NCBI GenBank assembly: GCA_006503535.1
Contig: QYRS01000002.1
Coordinates: 620,001-684,000, forward strand
Length of the DNA: 64,000 nt
Direction: 5' to 3'
Source of the DNA: Arthrinium phaeospermum
Taxonomy: Eukaryota; Ascomycota; Sordariomycetes; Amphisphaeriales; Apiosporaceae
Below, piece by piece: positions 44,901 through 55,254 of the stretch; within the stretch, counting starts at the first letter, position 1; each line of letters begins with the position of its first letter. Under the pieces are notes generated by a model, which was given only the letters and a program-made list of their open reading frames with translations, did no database searches and was not told where the DNA came from. The translations under genes and the position numbers were made by a program.

Positions 44901-45847
44901 AAGGGATGCACAGTCGCACGATGTCGACCAACACTATACTCTATGCTCCTCAAGAGGCGGCGGCGAGAAAAATGACAAGCCCGTCTTCAGCTTCGGAACA
45001 GCAACTTAGCTCGCAGTCACGGGCGCGGCCAAAGAGCAGTCGCTTGAACACAGTAGACACGGCTGGCCAGCGATCGCCCAAGACAGGTCAACGGTCTCCT
45101 AAGACAGGCCAGCGGTCGCCCAAGAGATCGATCTATAATGTCAACAACATCAACAACCCAGTCGCGCCGCGACCACGTCCCATTCCCTCGCAGACGGCGC
45201 CGAACCGCGCGTCGCTGCTGGGGCTCTCGGGCCCCCGTCCTCCCCACCGCGGCCTGTCGTCGGTGGACGTGGACTTCAACTCGGAAATGGGTCTCGATGT
45301 GGACGCCGCCAACGTCTTCGGCGCGGTGCCGTCGTCATTCCAAACACAAATGGCGCTCGCGACGGGCCAACTGAAGGGGCTTGGCCGCGGACACCAGGAC
45401 CGCGAGAGTCAGGACCGCATGACGCGGCTCATGCTGGCGCGCATGAAGACGCTGGAGGAAGGGTTCCACGAAGTTGTCAAGGAGATGCGGCAGACGCGCA
45501 GCGCGCTCCCCACGGCGCAGAACTCAGGCGAGGAGGGCAGCAGCGGCCGATCGGGCCTTCTCCATCCGATCGCGGTCGGGGAGAACGGCGGAGGCGGACT
45601 CATCACCAGACGCGGCGGTGGTAACAATCACTTGCTGGTAGCGGCCACGTCGGCCAACAACAGTAAGAGACCCAAGACTAGCCGGCCGGGCAGCATCAAG
45701 GAGAAGCAGGAGAAGCAGCCGGCGGCTGGTGGCGGGGCGCCTAGACCCAAGTCGAAGGGGGCCAAGGGGAAGGAGGTTGCTCACTCGTCTGAGGACGAGA
45801 GCGAGGTGCCCATCCGCCGGGTGGTGAGACGAGGCAGCTCGTTTTGA
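41927..45847 (+). CDS. yvc1: Vacuolar TRP-type cation channel Yvc1
   Basis: Ca2+-permeable TRP channel of the vacuolar membrane (TRPY1 family) that releases vacuolar calcium on stretch or hyperosmotic shock in yeast. Five exons: 41927-42317, 42375-43674, 43734-43805, 43861-43929 and 43984-45847, giving 1231 residues with every junction in phase. Features: an N-terminal acidic tract (about residues 65-95), the family core from LDSLPIYSIVHAIRI (131 onward, formed across the first splice), membrane segments from about residue 384 (STCSLFVLICLFLAVLIE) onwards, and the pore region MGFTPAAWDVW near 555-565, matching yeast Yvc1. The final helix (SLFLIICHFVIV and ILITVLTNSF) is spread over three short exons. 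The C-terminal roughly 550 residues are cytosolic and longer than in yeast, with an acidic run (833-875) comparable to the Ca2+-sensing acidic cluster of yeast Yvc1, three SPK repeats (973-993) and a basic end. Confidence 0.93.
45068..45130 (+). repeat. Three 21-bp tandem coding repeats in yvc1
   Basis: Three adjacent units each encode QRSPK followed by TG, TG and RS. The copies differ at synonymous third positions, so they are not recent. Each carries an S-P-K motif of the proline-directed kinase type. Confidence 0.8.
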
Positions 45848-46936
45848 TGGGGTTTGATTTGAGGAGTTGTTGTAGGGGGTATTGTACGTTGAAAATAAGA
45901 ATGGGGATGGAGGGCTGGAATGGATGGACGGACGGATACATTGCATCTATGCGATCGACCAAGAAGAGATTGGTTATGTATCAGCATGTCGGCGTTTATC
46001 ATCAATTCTGCAACAAGGGCATTGCGGTTTGCGTTTGTGTTAATCTGGTACTAGGCGGACGGACACCGTCGCCCGCGGGCTAGGTAGACCGTGAGAGAAG
46101 GAGAGAAGAGTGGAAGAGCTCGCTTGTATTTGTATGTTTATGGATTTTACTGTGTGCGCTTACCAGGTATTCGAAGAGGCAGGCGGCTATTGTGAATGAT
46201 AGTAAGACAACCTTACCGCTCGAAGACACAACACGATGATGAGGAACCTGGCGGTGATCTACGCAGAGTACCCACTGTATCCCGCATATCGTGCCCCAGG
46301 TGCTTAAGGTAATAATGGGTTTGGCTCTCCCTTATTTTCCCCATTGCTTCCTGTAGCCAGAGCTGATCGTTACGTTATGCGCCCCATCTATGAGCAACGG
46401 TCACTGGGGGGCGGGGGGATGGTCCCGGTATCAGCCGACAATGACACGTTCTGTTTGGCGATCCCTTCATCGTTACCGAGAGGCAAGACGGGGTTCTTTT
46501 CTTCGAGATAGCTTCTCTCTGTTGATGTCTGTCATTCGAGGTCGGTCTATGTGTGTCGCTTTGCTCGCGATCTATATGATCCAGGTTGAACCGTCCAGTC
46601 AGGGGGTATATCCCATTCACATGTCGTCTTCCTTTTGTTTGTTTTATCCTTCCTGGAAGAAATGAACGTCCCCCCTTTGCTTTTGTTTCGTTTTCCATTT
46701 GTTGATTTTCCTTCCTTCGTAAAATTCATGCAAGGCTTGCTAATCATGCTTCAAAGCCCGGCCGGCGCCTTGTTGTTCCAGCTTGATGCCATGATGCTGT
46801 AGCGATGCTTCGTAAAATACATAGGTTCCCCATATATTGAAAAGTCCTCGTGATATACAAGTATAACATTCGTCGTGCAAGCTGTCGTAACCAATTGGCT
46901 TCCCGTCTCCCGAGAGAGATAGGGTTGGGTTCTGGT
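45848..46936. other. Convergent 3' region between yvc1 and the microprotein gene
   Basis: About 1.1 kb between two genes transcribed towards each other. No recognisable gene; overlapping short frames on both strands near 46380-46700 are considered chance. Confidence 0.5.
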
Positions 46937-47246
46937 TTAGACGCCACCTCCGCTTCGGTCGACGCTGACGTAGTAGTTGGCGTCGTTGGAGGCCTTCTGG
47001 GCTTGCTCGTTCTTGTTCATGGCGTCGGCCTTGTAGCGGGCGCCGACGGCGAGGCCCGTGATGGTCGCGGCGACTACGTAGAGACCGCGGTGGCGCCTGG
47101 TGTTGTGTCCAAATCGTTAGTCACTTTGTGGGCGTACATGTACTGAGAAGAGTGGCGAAAGAAGGGAGAGAGGGGGAGGTGTATAGGTAAGTCACTTACG
47201 GGACGATACGCAGGTGCTGGCCTCCCATTGTTCGCAAGGGCTGCAT
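46937..47246 (-). CDS. Conserved-looking 68-residue membrane microprotein
   Basis: Two exons, 47246-47200 and 47096-46937, spliced over a 103-nt intron (gtaagt donor, gactaac branch site, ccag acceptor), give 68 residues. The chain starts MQPLRTMGGQHLRIVPRHRG, continues with one hydrophobic segment (LYVVAATITGLAVGARY), then a polar helix rich in Asn, Gln and Ala, and ends NYYVSVDRSGGGV. The pattern of Arg-rich start, single TM and short soluble tail fits a small mitochondrial membrane protein, but the location is inference. The defined C-terminal motif, the ideal splice signals and the in-phase join make chance unlikely, and I recall similar short proteins in other filamentous ascomycetes without an assigned role. 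It is too short and too split to be found as a simple open frame. The start at 47246 is the only ATG before the basic N-terminus. Confidence 0.8.
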
Positions 47247-48963
47247 GGTGATGATGGTTGTGTGACGCTTAGATATAGATCGAGAGAGACTATACAGCGA
47301 GCCTGTAATTGTCGAGGGGGGCAGTAATCAGATGGAAGTTGCGTGTGCTCTTGGTATGATCACTTATAAGTACAGATGAGCGGTCAAGAAAGGGAATAGG
47401 TTCAGTTGTGTAGATGGTGTAAGTGCAACTGGTCATGAATCATCCAAACCTGTAGCCCAAGACAAGACAAGAGCTCCCTTAAATAAGTCGGTAATGGGAG
47501 ACAGGGACCGTCTCTTAGCTCATTATATACACCTCAACTTTGGATACATGGATACGTCAGCTCGTGGAACCCCCCGCGCAGCCGTTGTCCCGAATGGCTT
47601 GATTCGGTTTGATAATAGTATGTCATCGGGAGCGCCCCCAGCTCCTCAAGCCTTGGGCCCTGCACGATAATAGCGTTTGGCCGCCTCGTACGTGCATCGT
47701 AAGGTAAGTGGTAAGGAAAGCAGGGGACAAGAAAGAAATGGAGATGGATGGATGGATGGGGATGGTTCCCGTTTCCCCACACTTTGGGGCAGGGCTTGGC
47801 ACGCTAGCGCTAGGCCGGACAGCAGGGGCTGAAGCCTGAAGGAGCAATTGGCAGTTGATGGAATGCGGAGACGTGGACAAGGGACAAGGGATAAAGAAGA
47901 CAAAGTTGTATTTTTGTTGGGGGAGAGCTGTGTGTAGCCGTGTATGTAAATGGCTTACAGGGGCAGGGTATAAGCAGATATGAGAGCATGTCCTTAAACC
48001 ATTGTCTTACTTCAAGGCATCAGAATCCATTGTCTACGGGAAATAATATAGGTATGACTACATGCATGATGGACATACTTGAAATCCTAGCCGCAGGCCA
48101 TCGTCATATACCTACGCATATCCGCATGCCCGGCTCTTGCCAGCATAAGGTCCATCAGAGGCCCATCAAAGGCCCTGCCCGTACCTGTGTACCTACGTAG
48201 ATTACTTAACCTAAGTGCGGGATTAACTCCGTAGTTACCCTGTAGTCCGCGACGAAGGTGTCTATGTATTCAAATGCAGAACGCATGGTCTCTTTTGCCT
48301 TGTTGACCTTATACCTCATATCCCTTGTTCTTCCCCTTTGACTTCATCCTGTGAATCTGCAAACAATGCAATGCTAGCAAAAACATTGTCTATCCTGTCG
48401 TGCAGCTCCAATCAGCTCGCGCATATCCAAAGATCCACCCAGGCCACGCCGCAGTGCTGTTTGTCACCAAGTACCAATCATGTTCGCGGCTGGGGGCGGC
48501 TGGGCTGTCGTGGGGGTGCTGGATGTCGCGGTTGGTGTCATCTTACTAAGATGCATACAGCATACCTACCTTGGTCGCTGCCTGATTGATTGATGCGCCG
48601 GCCTGGTGTACGCGAGCTGTGTGTGACACACATTCAATGCAGCCTTTCTTCTCGCACGCATCTGACCTACGGGGCGACCTCTGTTGCCTATCAGACCAAA
48701 CAGTGAATCAATGACTGTCATGCGTGCATAAACCAGCAATCAGTCACGGTTACTGTTGCTGCCTGGGCTTGCCAGTCAACCTCAGTCTCTCAGCCTTGTG
48801 TCTCGCATCCATTTGCAAGATTGACGGTTCTCCAACGCAAGATAAAATCCATCATCATCTGGCCACTTGACCAATATCCAATATCTCGACTTGGCATCTC
48901 CAATTTCCTGCAACCAAGTTGAGTGTTCCCATCTAGCAGAACCTCATTGCCGGGTACAGCAAC
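47247..48963. other. Divergent intergenic region
   Basis: About 1.7 kb between the microprotein start and the orphan gene that begins at 48964. It contains a short GGAT repeat near 47743-47760 and otherwise nothing recognisable. Both promoters should be here. Confidence 0.5.
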
Positions 48964-51392
48964 ATGGCAGAATCCTCGGCCTCGTCGTCGCCCTTGGCTC
49001 AGCCGGCGAGCCCCGGCCAACAAGACGATGATACTCTTCCCGGCGCTGCTTTGATGGACATGCGCATCCTGGAGCTCCAGCGCGAGCAGGGACACACGCG
49101 ATTCTTCTTTCCGCAGGATCCTTTGGCTGCCCAAGCCAAACCGGAAGATGAAGACACGTTTGTACTCATCGAGTTTCCAACCAATTCTTCAATCAGAGTA
49201 TGTTAGCCCATGATTCGTTTCTAGATGAACATTCTACTGACGCTTAGTTCTCCTTAGTGTGACGGGACTAAATGGAGCCATGTACAACTCCGTATGAGTG
49301 CTGAAAAGCTTCTGGCTACTAGATCTGCTGTATTTGAGGAGAAGCTTGTGGAGGTTACCCCTCAGATGAGGGAGCGCCGACGGCAAGACCACACCGGTCT
49401 CGTGCTCCCTGAGTCGATCAGGTATATTCTTGATCTGACACCCCCCGACATGGGCGACGAGTTGGCCGCTCTCGTAACCATCCTGTCGGTGCCAGAGAGT
49501 GTTCGGGCCTGGTGGCAATCCGGCTCGAGACTCAACATCAAGAGGTGTTTGGTGTCTGGACACGACGATGCTTGCATCGACCACGCACACGTTCCCGCGG
49601 ATTGCGACACTGGCGTTTCCCCGGCCAAGCAGCAACCATCTTTTCAGGACCAACTGCCTGTTGTGGATCTGGATGACATCGTCGGGCCTGTCCCATCACG
49701 CCAAGTCCCTGATTACTGCCCCATCCGCCACAGAGCCACCATCATCTTCATCATGGAAGCCATCCTGTCTGACAACTCAAAATCAGTCTTGGAATGTCTG
49801 AATTCTGCGATACGCGTTTATACTGTGGTGAAGTTGGCGAAATTATTGGACTGTATGCACGTTGTTGTGAGTGAACTTCTGGTGTTTCAACAGGACACGC
49901 TGAGTATTATACTGACATGCCTTCTTCCCCACAGACTGACTCTGTCTACACCTGGGCTCTAGGCCACCCAAGCGGTAACTTCATTGAGCTATTGCCAGAA
50001 GTTAGCCTGGAGCTGTTCTGGGATCTTAAGGTTCCCGAGGTAGTCCGCGGCACTTTCTCGATTCTGACTGTCGAAGGCGCTCTCGAGCTTCTCGGCGTTC
50101 CTACGGACCCCAGTTCTGATGGCGCTGTGACTTTCAATCCTCATCGCGTTGGACCCACTACCATTTTTGGTCGCAAGCGAGATGCGCTGCCCGACGACAT
50201 AGCTAACGCTATTCAGCATGCGCGAGACGGCCTCGCGGAGCGAATTCGCGTAACGCTCAGCCAGCTGAGGTCCGACGCTGTCTTTGACTTCTTGAGCTTG
50301 AAAGACATGGCTAGCAAGAGCATCCCCGAATGGAAACAGCTTAGCGATATCGGTGAGACTCTTGGTTGCACCGCACCTGGTCGCTCTGCCCATGCTACAG
50401 TGAACCCGCCGGTCCCCGTCGTGACAGCCTATACAGAGGACCAGCAGATCCGTCTCCAGGGTTTGCGAGCAGCTTACAATGGACTGGCATCGGCTTTGGT
50501 TGGATACTTTCATAGCCGGTTGATGGAGTCATTTACTGGTATCGACTGCAACTTTGCTCCGGTGGATAGAGACCGCAAATGCTACGTGCCCCGGTCGCAG
50601 TTCACCTGCACTTCAGACATATATAACCAACTGAACGAAGAGCAACGACTCCTAACGGTGTACCCCTGGTACAAGTTGAGGATCAAAGCCGAAGTCGATA
50701 CCAAGGACAATTTCTTTTTCCAGCCAATACGTGGTGGCAGCACCCTCGCCCAGCTAGCGATGGTGTTTGACCAGTACCTGCTGAACAGCATGACCCTCTT
50801 CTCCGAACTGGCACCGTACTACAAGCGTCGCTCTGGAGGTGGCATGGCCTTCTTCCGGCTCGAAACCTTCCGCGAAGAGTACGTCGAGGCTATGAAGTCC
50901 ATGTACGAAAAACGGAAAGTGAGTGACGTGGAATTTTTGACCCGGTCCCAGCACTTGGCTCTGGGATCTGCAGAGGAAGAGCTACGTTACTTGCCGATGT
51001 GGGCAGGAGGTTACGATGATGAACTCGGCGGCATCTACGACAGCAACTTCGTCCCCAACAGCGAGAACGGCCCCTCGGGCCCTGGCCCGGCCTTCCACAC
51101 CGCAGGCAGCGTCCCCACCGAGGTCTCGACCATCGCGCCGTCCACGCCGACGATCGGTGGCACGACCACCAACGACGACGACGACTACGACGATGCCGTG
51201 ACCGAGGGTCGCTCGCTCGCGGCGGCCGTTTCCTCGTCCAGCGTTTCGACAGCGGCTCGCGGTCAGCGTCCGGGCAACATTAGCCGAGAGGCACAATGGA
51301 TGTGGGAGTCGGATGATTTCATGTTGGAATCGGACCCGTCGGAATTCGACTTTGCAGAGTCGGGCTCAGACGACGATTTCCCTCTCGACTGA
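48964..51392 (+). CDS. Uncharacterised fungal protein, weakly BTB-like at the N-terminus
   Basis: A 766-residue protein from exons 48964-49197, 49258-49866 and 49935-51392. Both introns are about 60-70 nt with good signals (gtatgt...ccttag, gtgagt...cacag), and all junctions are in phase zero. The N-terminal 25 residues are low complexity. A segment reading VLIEFPTNSSIRCDGTKWSHVQL, then LLATRSAVFEEKL (about residues 93-106), resembles the way a BTB/POZ fold places its strand and 'll..Sp.F' helix, but this is only suggestive. The middle has long predicted helices (LVGYFHSRLMESFTG, LAQLAMVFDQYLLNSM) and conserved-looking aromatic and Cys positions. The C-terminus is acidic and disordered (DDDDYDD, SGSDDDFPLD). 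No catalytic site, signal peptide or membrane segment is evident. If BTB-like, it could be a scaffold or ubiquitin-ligase adaptor; otherwise the role is unknown. Confidence 0.82.
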
Positions 51393-52039
51393 AGAAGCCC
51401 CTTTTTTTTTGCAGGGACAGACAGATTTTGTACTGATTTTGCGGCCATTTTGCCCAACGGTCAGATACGAATGACGACGCCGCATAGGCTGTATCTCGCG
51501 ATTTGATACACCATAAAGGAGTCATGTAGGACATACGTTATGAAAGGAGACGACATCTTCGGTGAGTACTGGGACCGTTATTCCGCAGTGGTGTGGAGCG
51601 TTGGGTCGATGCTAACATATTCCCAGGAGGAAGCTGTCTTCAATGCTTTTGGTGTAGATTCACCGTACAGGGATGGATCTATACTGTCACCGGAATACGA
51701 AGCGCATATGTTGTCAGGTGAGAAACGCCATGGCTTAAAAGGGGCTAGAAGCACCATGGCTTCAAAGGGGCTTGATGAGTGATGCAATGGCTACGAGTGA
51801 TACGACGACGACGACGACGAATTATGCAACTGACTGCATACTGACTGAAGATGGGTCACTGTGTGCCTTAGGTTGCCATTACCGAGTCTTTGTTTGTACA
51901 GCCGTTTAGATGATGGCCTAGCGAGGACTTGCATTAGATGTAGCTTTGCCATTTACGTACATAGCTCACGATAATTGTGAGAAATAAACCACAAAGCGAA
52001 TTGCTCTGAGTTCTGGAACTGCTCGTATAAGTGAGGACA
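51393..52039. other. Convergent 3' region
   Basis: About 0.65 kb between the orphan gene and pdx3. A plus-strand frame of 80 codons at 51540-51782 has an ATG but no recognisable features and is not called. A short triplet repeat follows it. Confidence 0.5.
51802..51820. repeat. (ACG)6 microsatellite
   Basis: Six perfect ACG triplets in noncoding DNA between two convergent genes. Confidence 0.85.
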
Positions 52040-52858
52040 TTAGGGGCTGAGTCGCTCCAATGACCACTCATCAGTCCCTTCTTTGCGCGTATACACGAAA
52101 CGATCGTGGAGCCGGCTCTCTCGTCCCTGCCAGAACTCTATAGACTCGGGGACGAGTCGCAGCCCGCCCCAGAACTCGGGGACAGGGATCTTCTCCTGCC
52201 CTTCGAATTTGGCCTCGGACTCATTGACCCATCCCTCCAGCTGCTTGCGCCCGTCGTCCCCCTCGCCCGCGGGCTCCAGCACCTGGCTCTGGCGGCTCGA
52301 CCAGGCGCCGACGCGGCTGCCCCGCGCGCGCGTGTCGAAGTAGGCCTGGCTCTCCTCGGCCGTGATGCGGCTGGCCCGGCCCTCGACGCGGACCTGGCGC
52401 TCGAGGCCCTCCCACCAGAAGGTGAGGGCGGCCCAGGGGTTGGTGGCGAGGTCGGCGGCCTTGCGGCTGGTGCCGAAGTTGCTATAAACAACAAAGCCCT
52501 CGGCGTCGAGCTCCTTGAGGTAGACGACGCGGGCCGAGACGCGGCCCGAGGGGAGCGCGGCCGTGGAGAGCGTGCTCGTCTCCGGGTGGGCTACTTGGTC
52601 CGACTGCTGCGCGGCCGCGAACCAGGCGTGGAATTGCCGGACCGGGCTCGTGGCGTCCAGGTCGGCGCGCGTGAGGTGGCCCTTTTGGAACTGCGCGGCT
52701 TGGCCTTGGGCTTCTTTGCCGGCTGGGGCGACTGGTGCGCGCGAGGGAAAAGGGGGTGTAAGTGAGGATATCGCGCTGTAGTACGAAAAAGCAGGAGACA
52801 TGTAGTGACACTTACAGATGAGCTTATTGGCTGCGTCTTTGGCGGTATGCAGCGCCAT
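52040..52858 (-). CDS. pdx3: Pyridoxamine/pyridoxine 5'-phosphate oxidase
   Basis: FMN enzyme that oxidises pyridoxine- or pyridoxamine-5'-phosphate to pyridoxal-5'-phosphate, the last step of vitamin B6 salvage. Exons 52858-52816 and 52731-52040 join over an 84-nt intron (gtaagt...caccag) to restore KLI-FAPAGK and give 244 residues, a normal length. Signatures: DLDATSPVRQFHAWFAAA, LSTAALPSGRVSARVVYLK (FMN and substrate contacts), GFVVYSNFGTSRKAADL, NPWAALTFWW, ERQVRVEGRASRI, YFDTRARGSRVGAWSS, and near the end FWGGLRLVPESIEFWQGR with the terminal LHDRFVY...WSLERLSP, which is the conserved PNPOx C-terminal signature. An in-frame ATG at 52900 would add 14 residues (QSTLPRLIRPTYR) with three Arg and no acids, a possible mitochondrial leader. 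The gene is divergent from deoxyhypusine hydroxylase. Confidence 0.96.
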   Translation of the reverse strand: MALHTAKDAANKLICKCHYMSPAFSYYSAISSLTPPFPSRAPVAPAGKEAQGQAAQFQKGHLTRADLDATSPVRQFHAWFAAAQQSDQVAHPETSTLSTAALPSGRVSARVVYLKELDAEGFVVYSNFGTSRKAADLATNPWAALTFWWEGLERQVRVEGRASRITAEESQAYFDTRARGSRVGAWSSRQSQVLEPAGEGDDGRKQLEGWVNESEAKFEGQEKIPVPEFWGGLRLVPESIEFWQGRESRLHDRFVYTRKEGTDEWSLERLSP

Positions 52859-53503
52859 TCTGTATGTCGGTCTAATAAGTCTGGGCAGTGTAGACTGCAT
52901 CAATCTGACTTGACCAGAACGCCTGAGAGGGGTATATGTATATGGCTGGTATATCGGTCGGTTTTATCAAAAGGACAACTGAGGTCTTACAATGGACTAC
53001 AGGCGGCAATTACGCATCGTGTGGCAGGTGGTGCGATGTGGAGCTATCCTGAGGCGTTTATGGAAGTTGCCTTTGATGTTTCTTTCCTGGATAGTGTGTT
53101 CTTCAAGAAGTGATACGGCGAACATTAGACAGTCTCATTAAGTGCACTGCATTATGTAGATACCTTACTAGAACGTTCCAGGTCACTATCGGCCGTGTAT
53201 GCCATCATATCAGCCCAACACGACACATTGACTGCGGAAACCGTCAATCTTATTCCACGTGTAAGTGACTTCCTCTCAGTATGAATACCAAGCTGCCCCA
53301 CCACCAGTGTTGACTCACCACCTAAATCGATCCCAGGCTTGCCTATCGATAAGCTAGACGACCCCTCCATGAACAAAAAAGTCCCCTAATCACCCCTCCA
53401 AAAGCCTACCTTATCCATCCAGTCGTTTGTCTGCTTGCTGAAGCCCATCCGCCGCCACGATCATCCCGCACACAAGAACCACCAAATCAAGCCTCGACCA
53501 ACC
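52859..53503. promoter_or_regulatory. Shared divergent promoter of pdx3 and lia1
   Basis: 645 bp between two outward-facing start codons. No TATA box close to either start and no clear known site was noted. The call is based on orientation. Confidence 0.6.
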
Positions 53504-54625
53504 ATGTCCGAAGCCCCGGTCGTCAACACCGGCGCGGACCGGAACGACGCCCTGCCGTCCACCAAGGTCACCGCCGAGACCATTGCCGCCCTGCGGGAGT
53601 CGCTCTGCTCGGAGTCGACCCCACTGCCCATCCGCTTCCGCGCCCTGTTCTCCCTGAAGCACGTCGCCAAGCACGACCATGACGAGCAGAACTACCGGGC
53701 CGCCCTCGAAGCGATCGGCGCCGCCTTCGTCTCGCCCTCGGCGCTCCTGAAGCACGAGCTCGCCTACTGTCTCGGCCAGTCGGGCAAGACGGAGGCCACT
53801 CCGCCCCTGCGCAAGGCGCTGAGCGACCTGCAGGAAGACCCCATGTGCCGCCACGAGGCCGCCGAAGCGCTGGGAGCTTTGGGCTTCCCCGAGAACTTGG
53901 ACATTCTACGCGAATTCCTGAACCGGGAGGGCGAGGATGTCTCGGTCAAAGATACTTGCGAAATCGCCATTGATCGCATAGAGTGGGAGAACTCGGAGCA
54001 GAGAAAGCAAGAGAAGTTGCGCCAAAGGTACTTGATTAACTACGATCGCGACACACATGCATGGATATCCGCGCGCGCTTAGAGCTGGGGGCTAACTTGC
54101 AACAGTGACTTTGGTTCGATAGATCCTGCGCCCTCTATGCCCGAATCTGTACGGACTGTCGAAGAGCTGGAGAAGTCCCTCATGGACACCAAGGCACCCC
54201 TTTTCATTAGGTACCGCGCCATGTTCGCTTTGCGCGACCTCGCTTCACCCCCCGATCTCCCTACCGCGGAACCAGCCGTCTTAGCTCTGGCCAAGGGTTT
54301 CGCTGATTCGTCGGCGCTCTTCCGACACGAAATCGCATTCGTCTTCGGCCAACTCTCGCACCCCGCCTCCATACCAGCTCTCACCGCTGCGCTGAGCGAC
54401 ACCGAGGAGGCCAGCATGGTGCGTCATGAAGCCGCCGAGGCTCTCGGCAGTCTTGGTGAGGAAGACGGCGTCGAGGACATTCTTAAAGGATTCCTCCACG
54501 ACAAGGAGAAGGTGGTTCGTGAGAGCGTAATCGTCGCTCTCGACATGGTTGATTACGAACAGAGCAACCAGACCGAGTATGCGCTGATTCCCGATTCGGC
54601 GCCCAACACAACGGTGGCAGCTTAG
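53504..54625 (+). CDS. lia1: Deoxyhypusine hydroxylase
   Basis: Di-iron HEAT-repeat enzyme that hydroxylates deoxyhypusine on eIF5A, completing hypusine formation in the cytosol. Exons 53504-54027 and 54106-54625 join over a 78-nt intron (gtactt...gctaac...aacag) to give 347 residues. The start ATG at 53504 is preferred because the upstream open frame has no family resemblance. Two symmetric halves each hold four helical pairs. The four His-Glu metal motifs are all present: HE at 84-85 ([10 protein letters not shown]), 117-118 ([11 protein letters not shown]), 249-250 ([11 protein letters not shown]) and 282-283 ([11 protein letters not shown]). The halves also share [10 protein letters not shown] and [10 protein letters not shown]. 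Length and motif spacing are standard, so the enzyme should be active. The intron falls in the linker between halves, where fungal versions vary most. Confidence 0.97.
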
Positions 54626-54761
54626 ACGGCCTGGCCAGGGACAGCCGATGTATAATATTCAATAGACAGACGATGAACTCATATCGATTGCGCGCATAGC
54701 AGTAGTCGAGTTTATAGGGAGCGATGGCACGTTTAGAGCCAGGAGTTGTATTTGTGGCGTA

Positions 54762-55254
54762 TTAGTTGTTTTGCGTCCACCTGTCTTCAAGTCAGCAATC
54801 ATTCGTAGAGACCTCGCGCGGCGCATGGTGGCGTACTTGTTACCACACTTCTTGCAGGTATAGAAGATGGTACTGCCTTCATCGGCACTTCGCAATTGGA
54901 CGGCAGCAAACGTGATATCGGTACCACCACACTTCTCGCAAGTCTCAGTGTTGGTGGCAGCCTCGGTCCGGATCTTATGGCGTTCGACGGTCTGGACTGT
55001 GGATAGCTTTTGTCGGAGCAGCGAGGGGAAATCGGAAGGCTTCGTCTGTGTAACAATCTCTTTGAAAACGGTGTCTAGAAGTTTGTTCTGTCAGCCGAGC
55101 CAGGGACTCCAACGATGCGAGCTTTTGCGGTATACTGACCCTTGTTCTGTTCGCCGCAGGCTTCGCAGGTAAGGACGTTCTTCTCGTCGCCTTTGGAGGC
55201 GGGCAAAAGATTACCGCATCCGGTACAGAAGACCAGGGAGCCGATCACACTCAT
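54762..55254 (-). CDS. rpa12: RNA polymerase I subunit A12.2 (Rpa12), TFIIS-like
   Basis: Small Pol I subunit needed for RNA cleavage, proofreading and termination in the nucleolus. Three exons, 55254-55140, 55074-54837 and 54780-54762, give 123 residues (yeast has 125). The N-terminal zinc ribbon uses C10, C13, C30 and C33. The C-terminal TFIIS-like ribbon uses C84, C87, C112 and C115, with the acidic hairpin RSADEG (100-105) whose D103/E104 reach the polymerase active site. The last exon is only 19 nt and encodes the end of CGNKWTQNN, a family-typical C-terminus. The donor for that junction is gtacgc at 54836, six bases past a rival gtaaca at 54842 that would break the ribbon. Both zinc sites and the hairpin are intact. 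It is divergent from SCC2. Confidence 0.96.

Noticed and set aside
51540..51782. 80-codon plus-strand frame downstream of the orphan gene
   Set aside because: It has an ATG but no recognisable motif, and its length is within chance for this composition.
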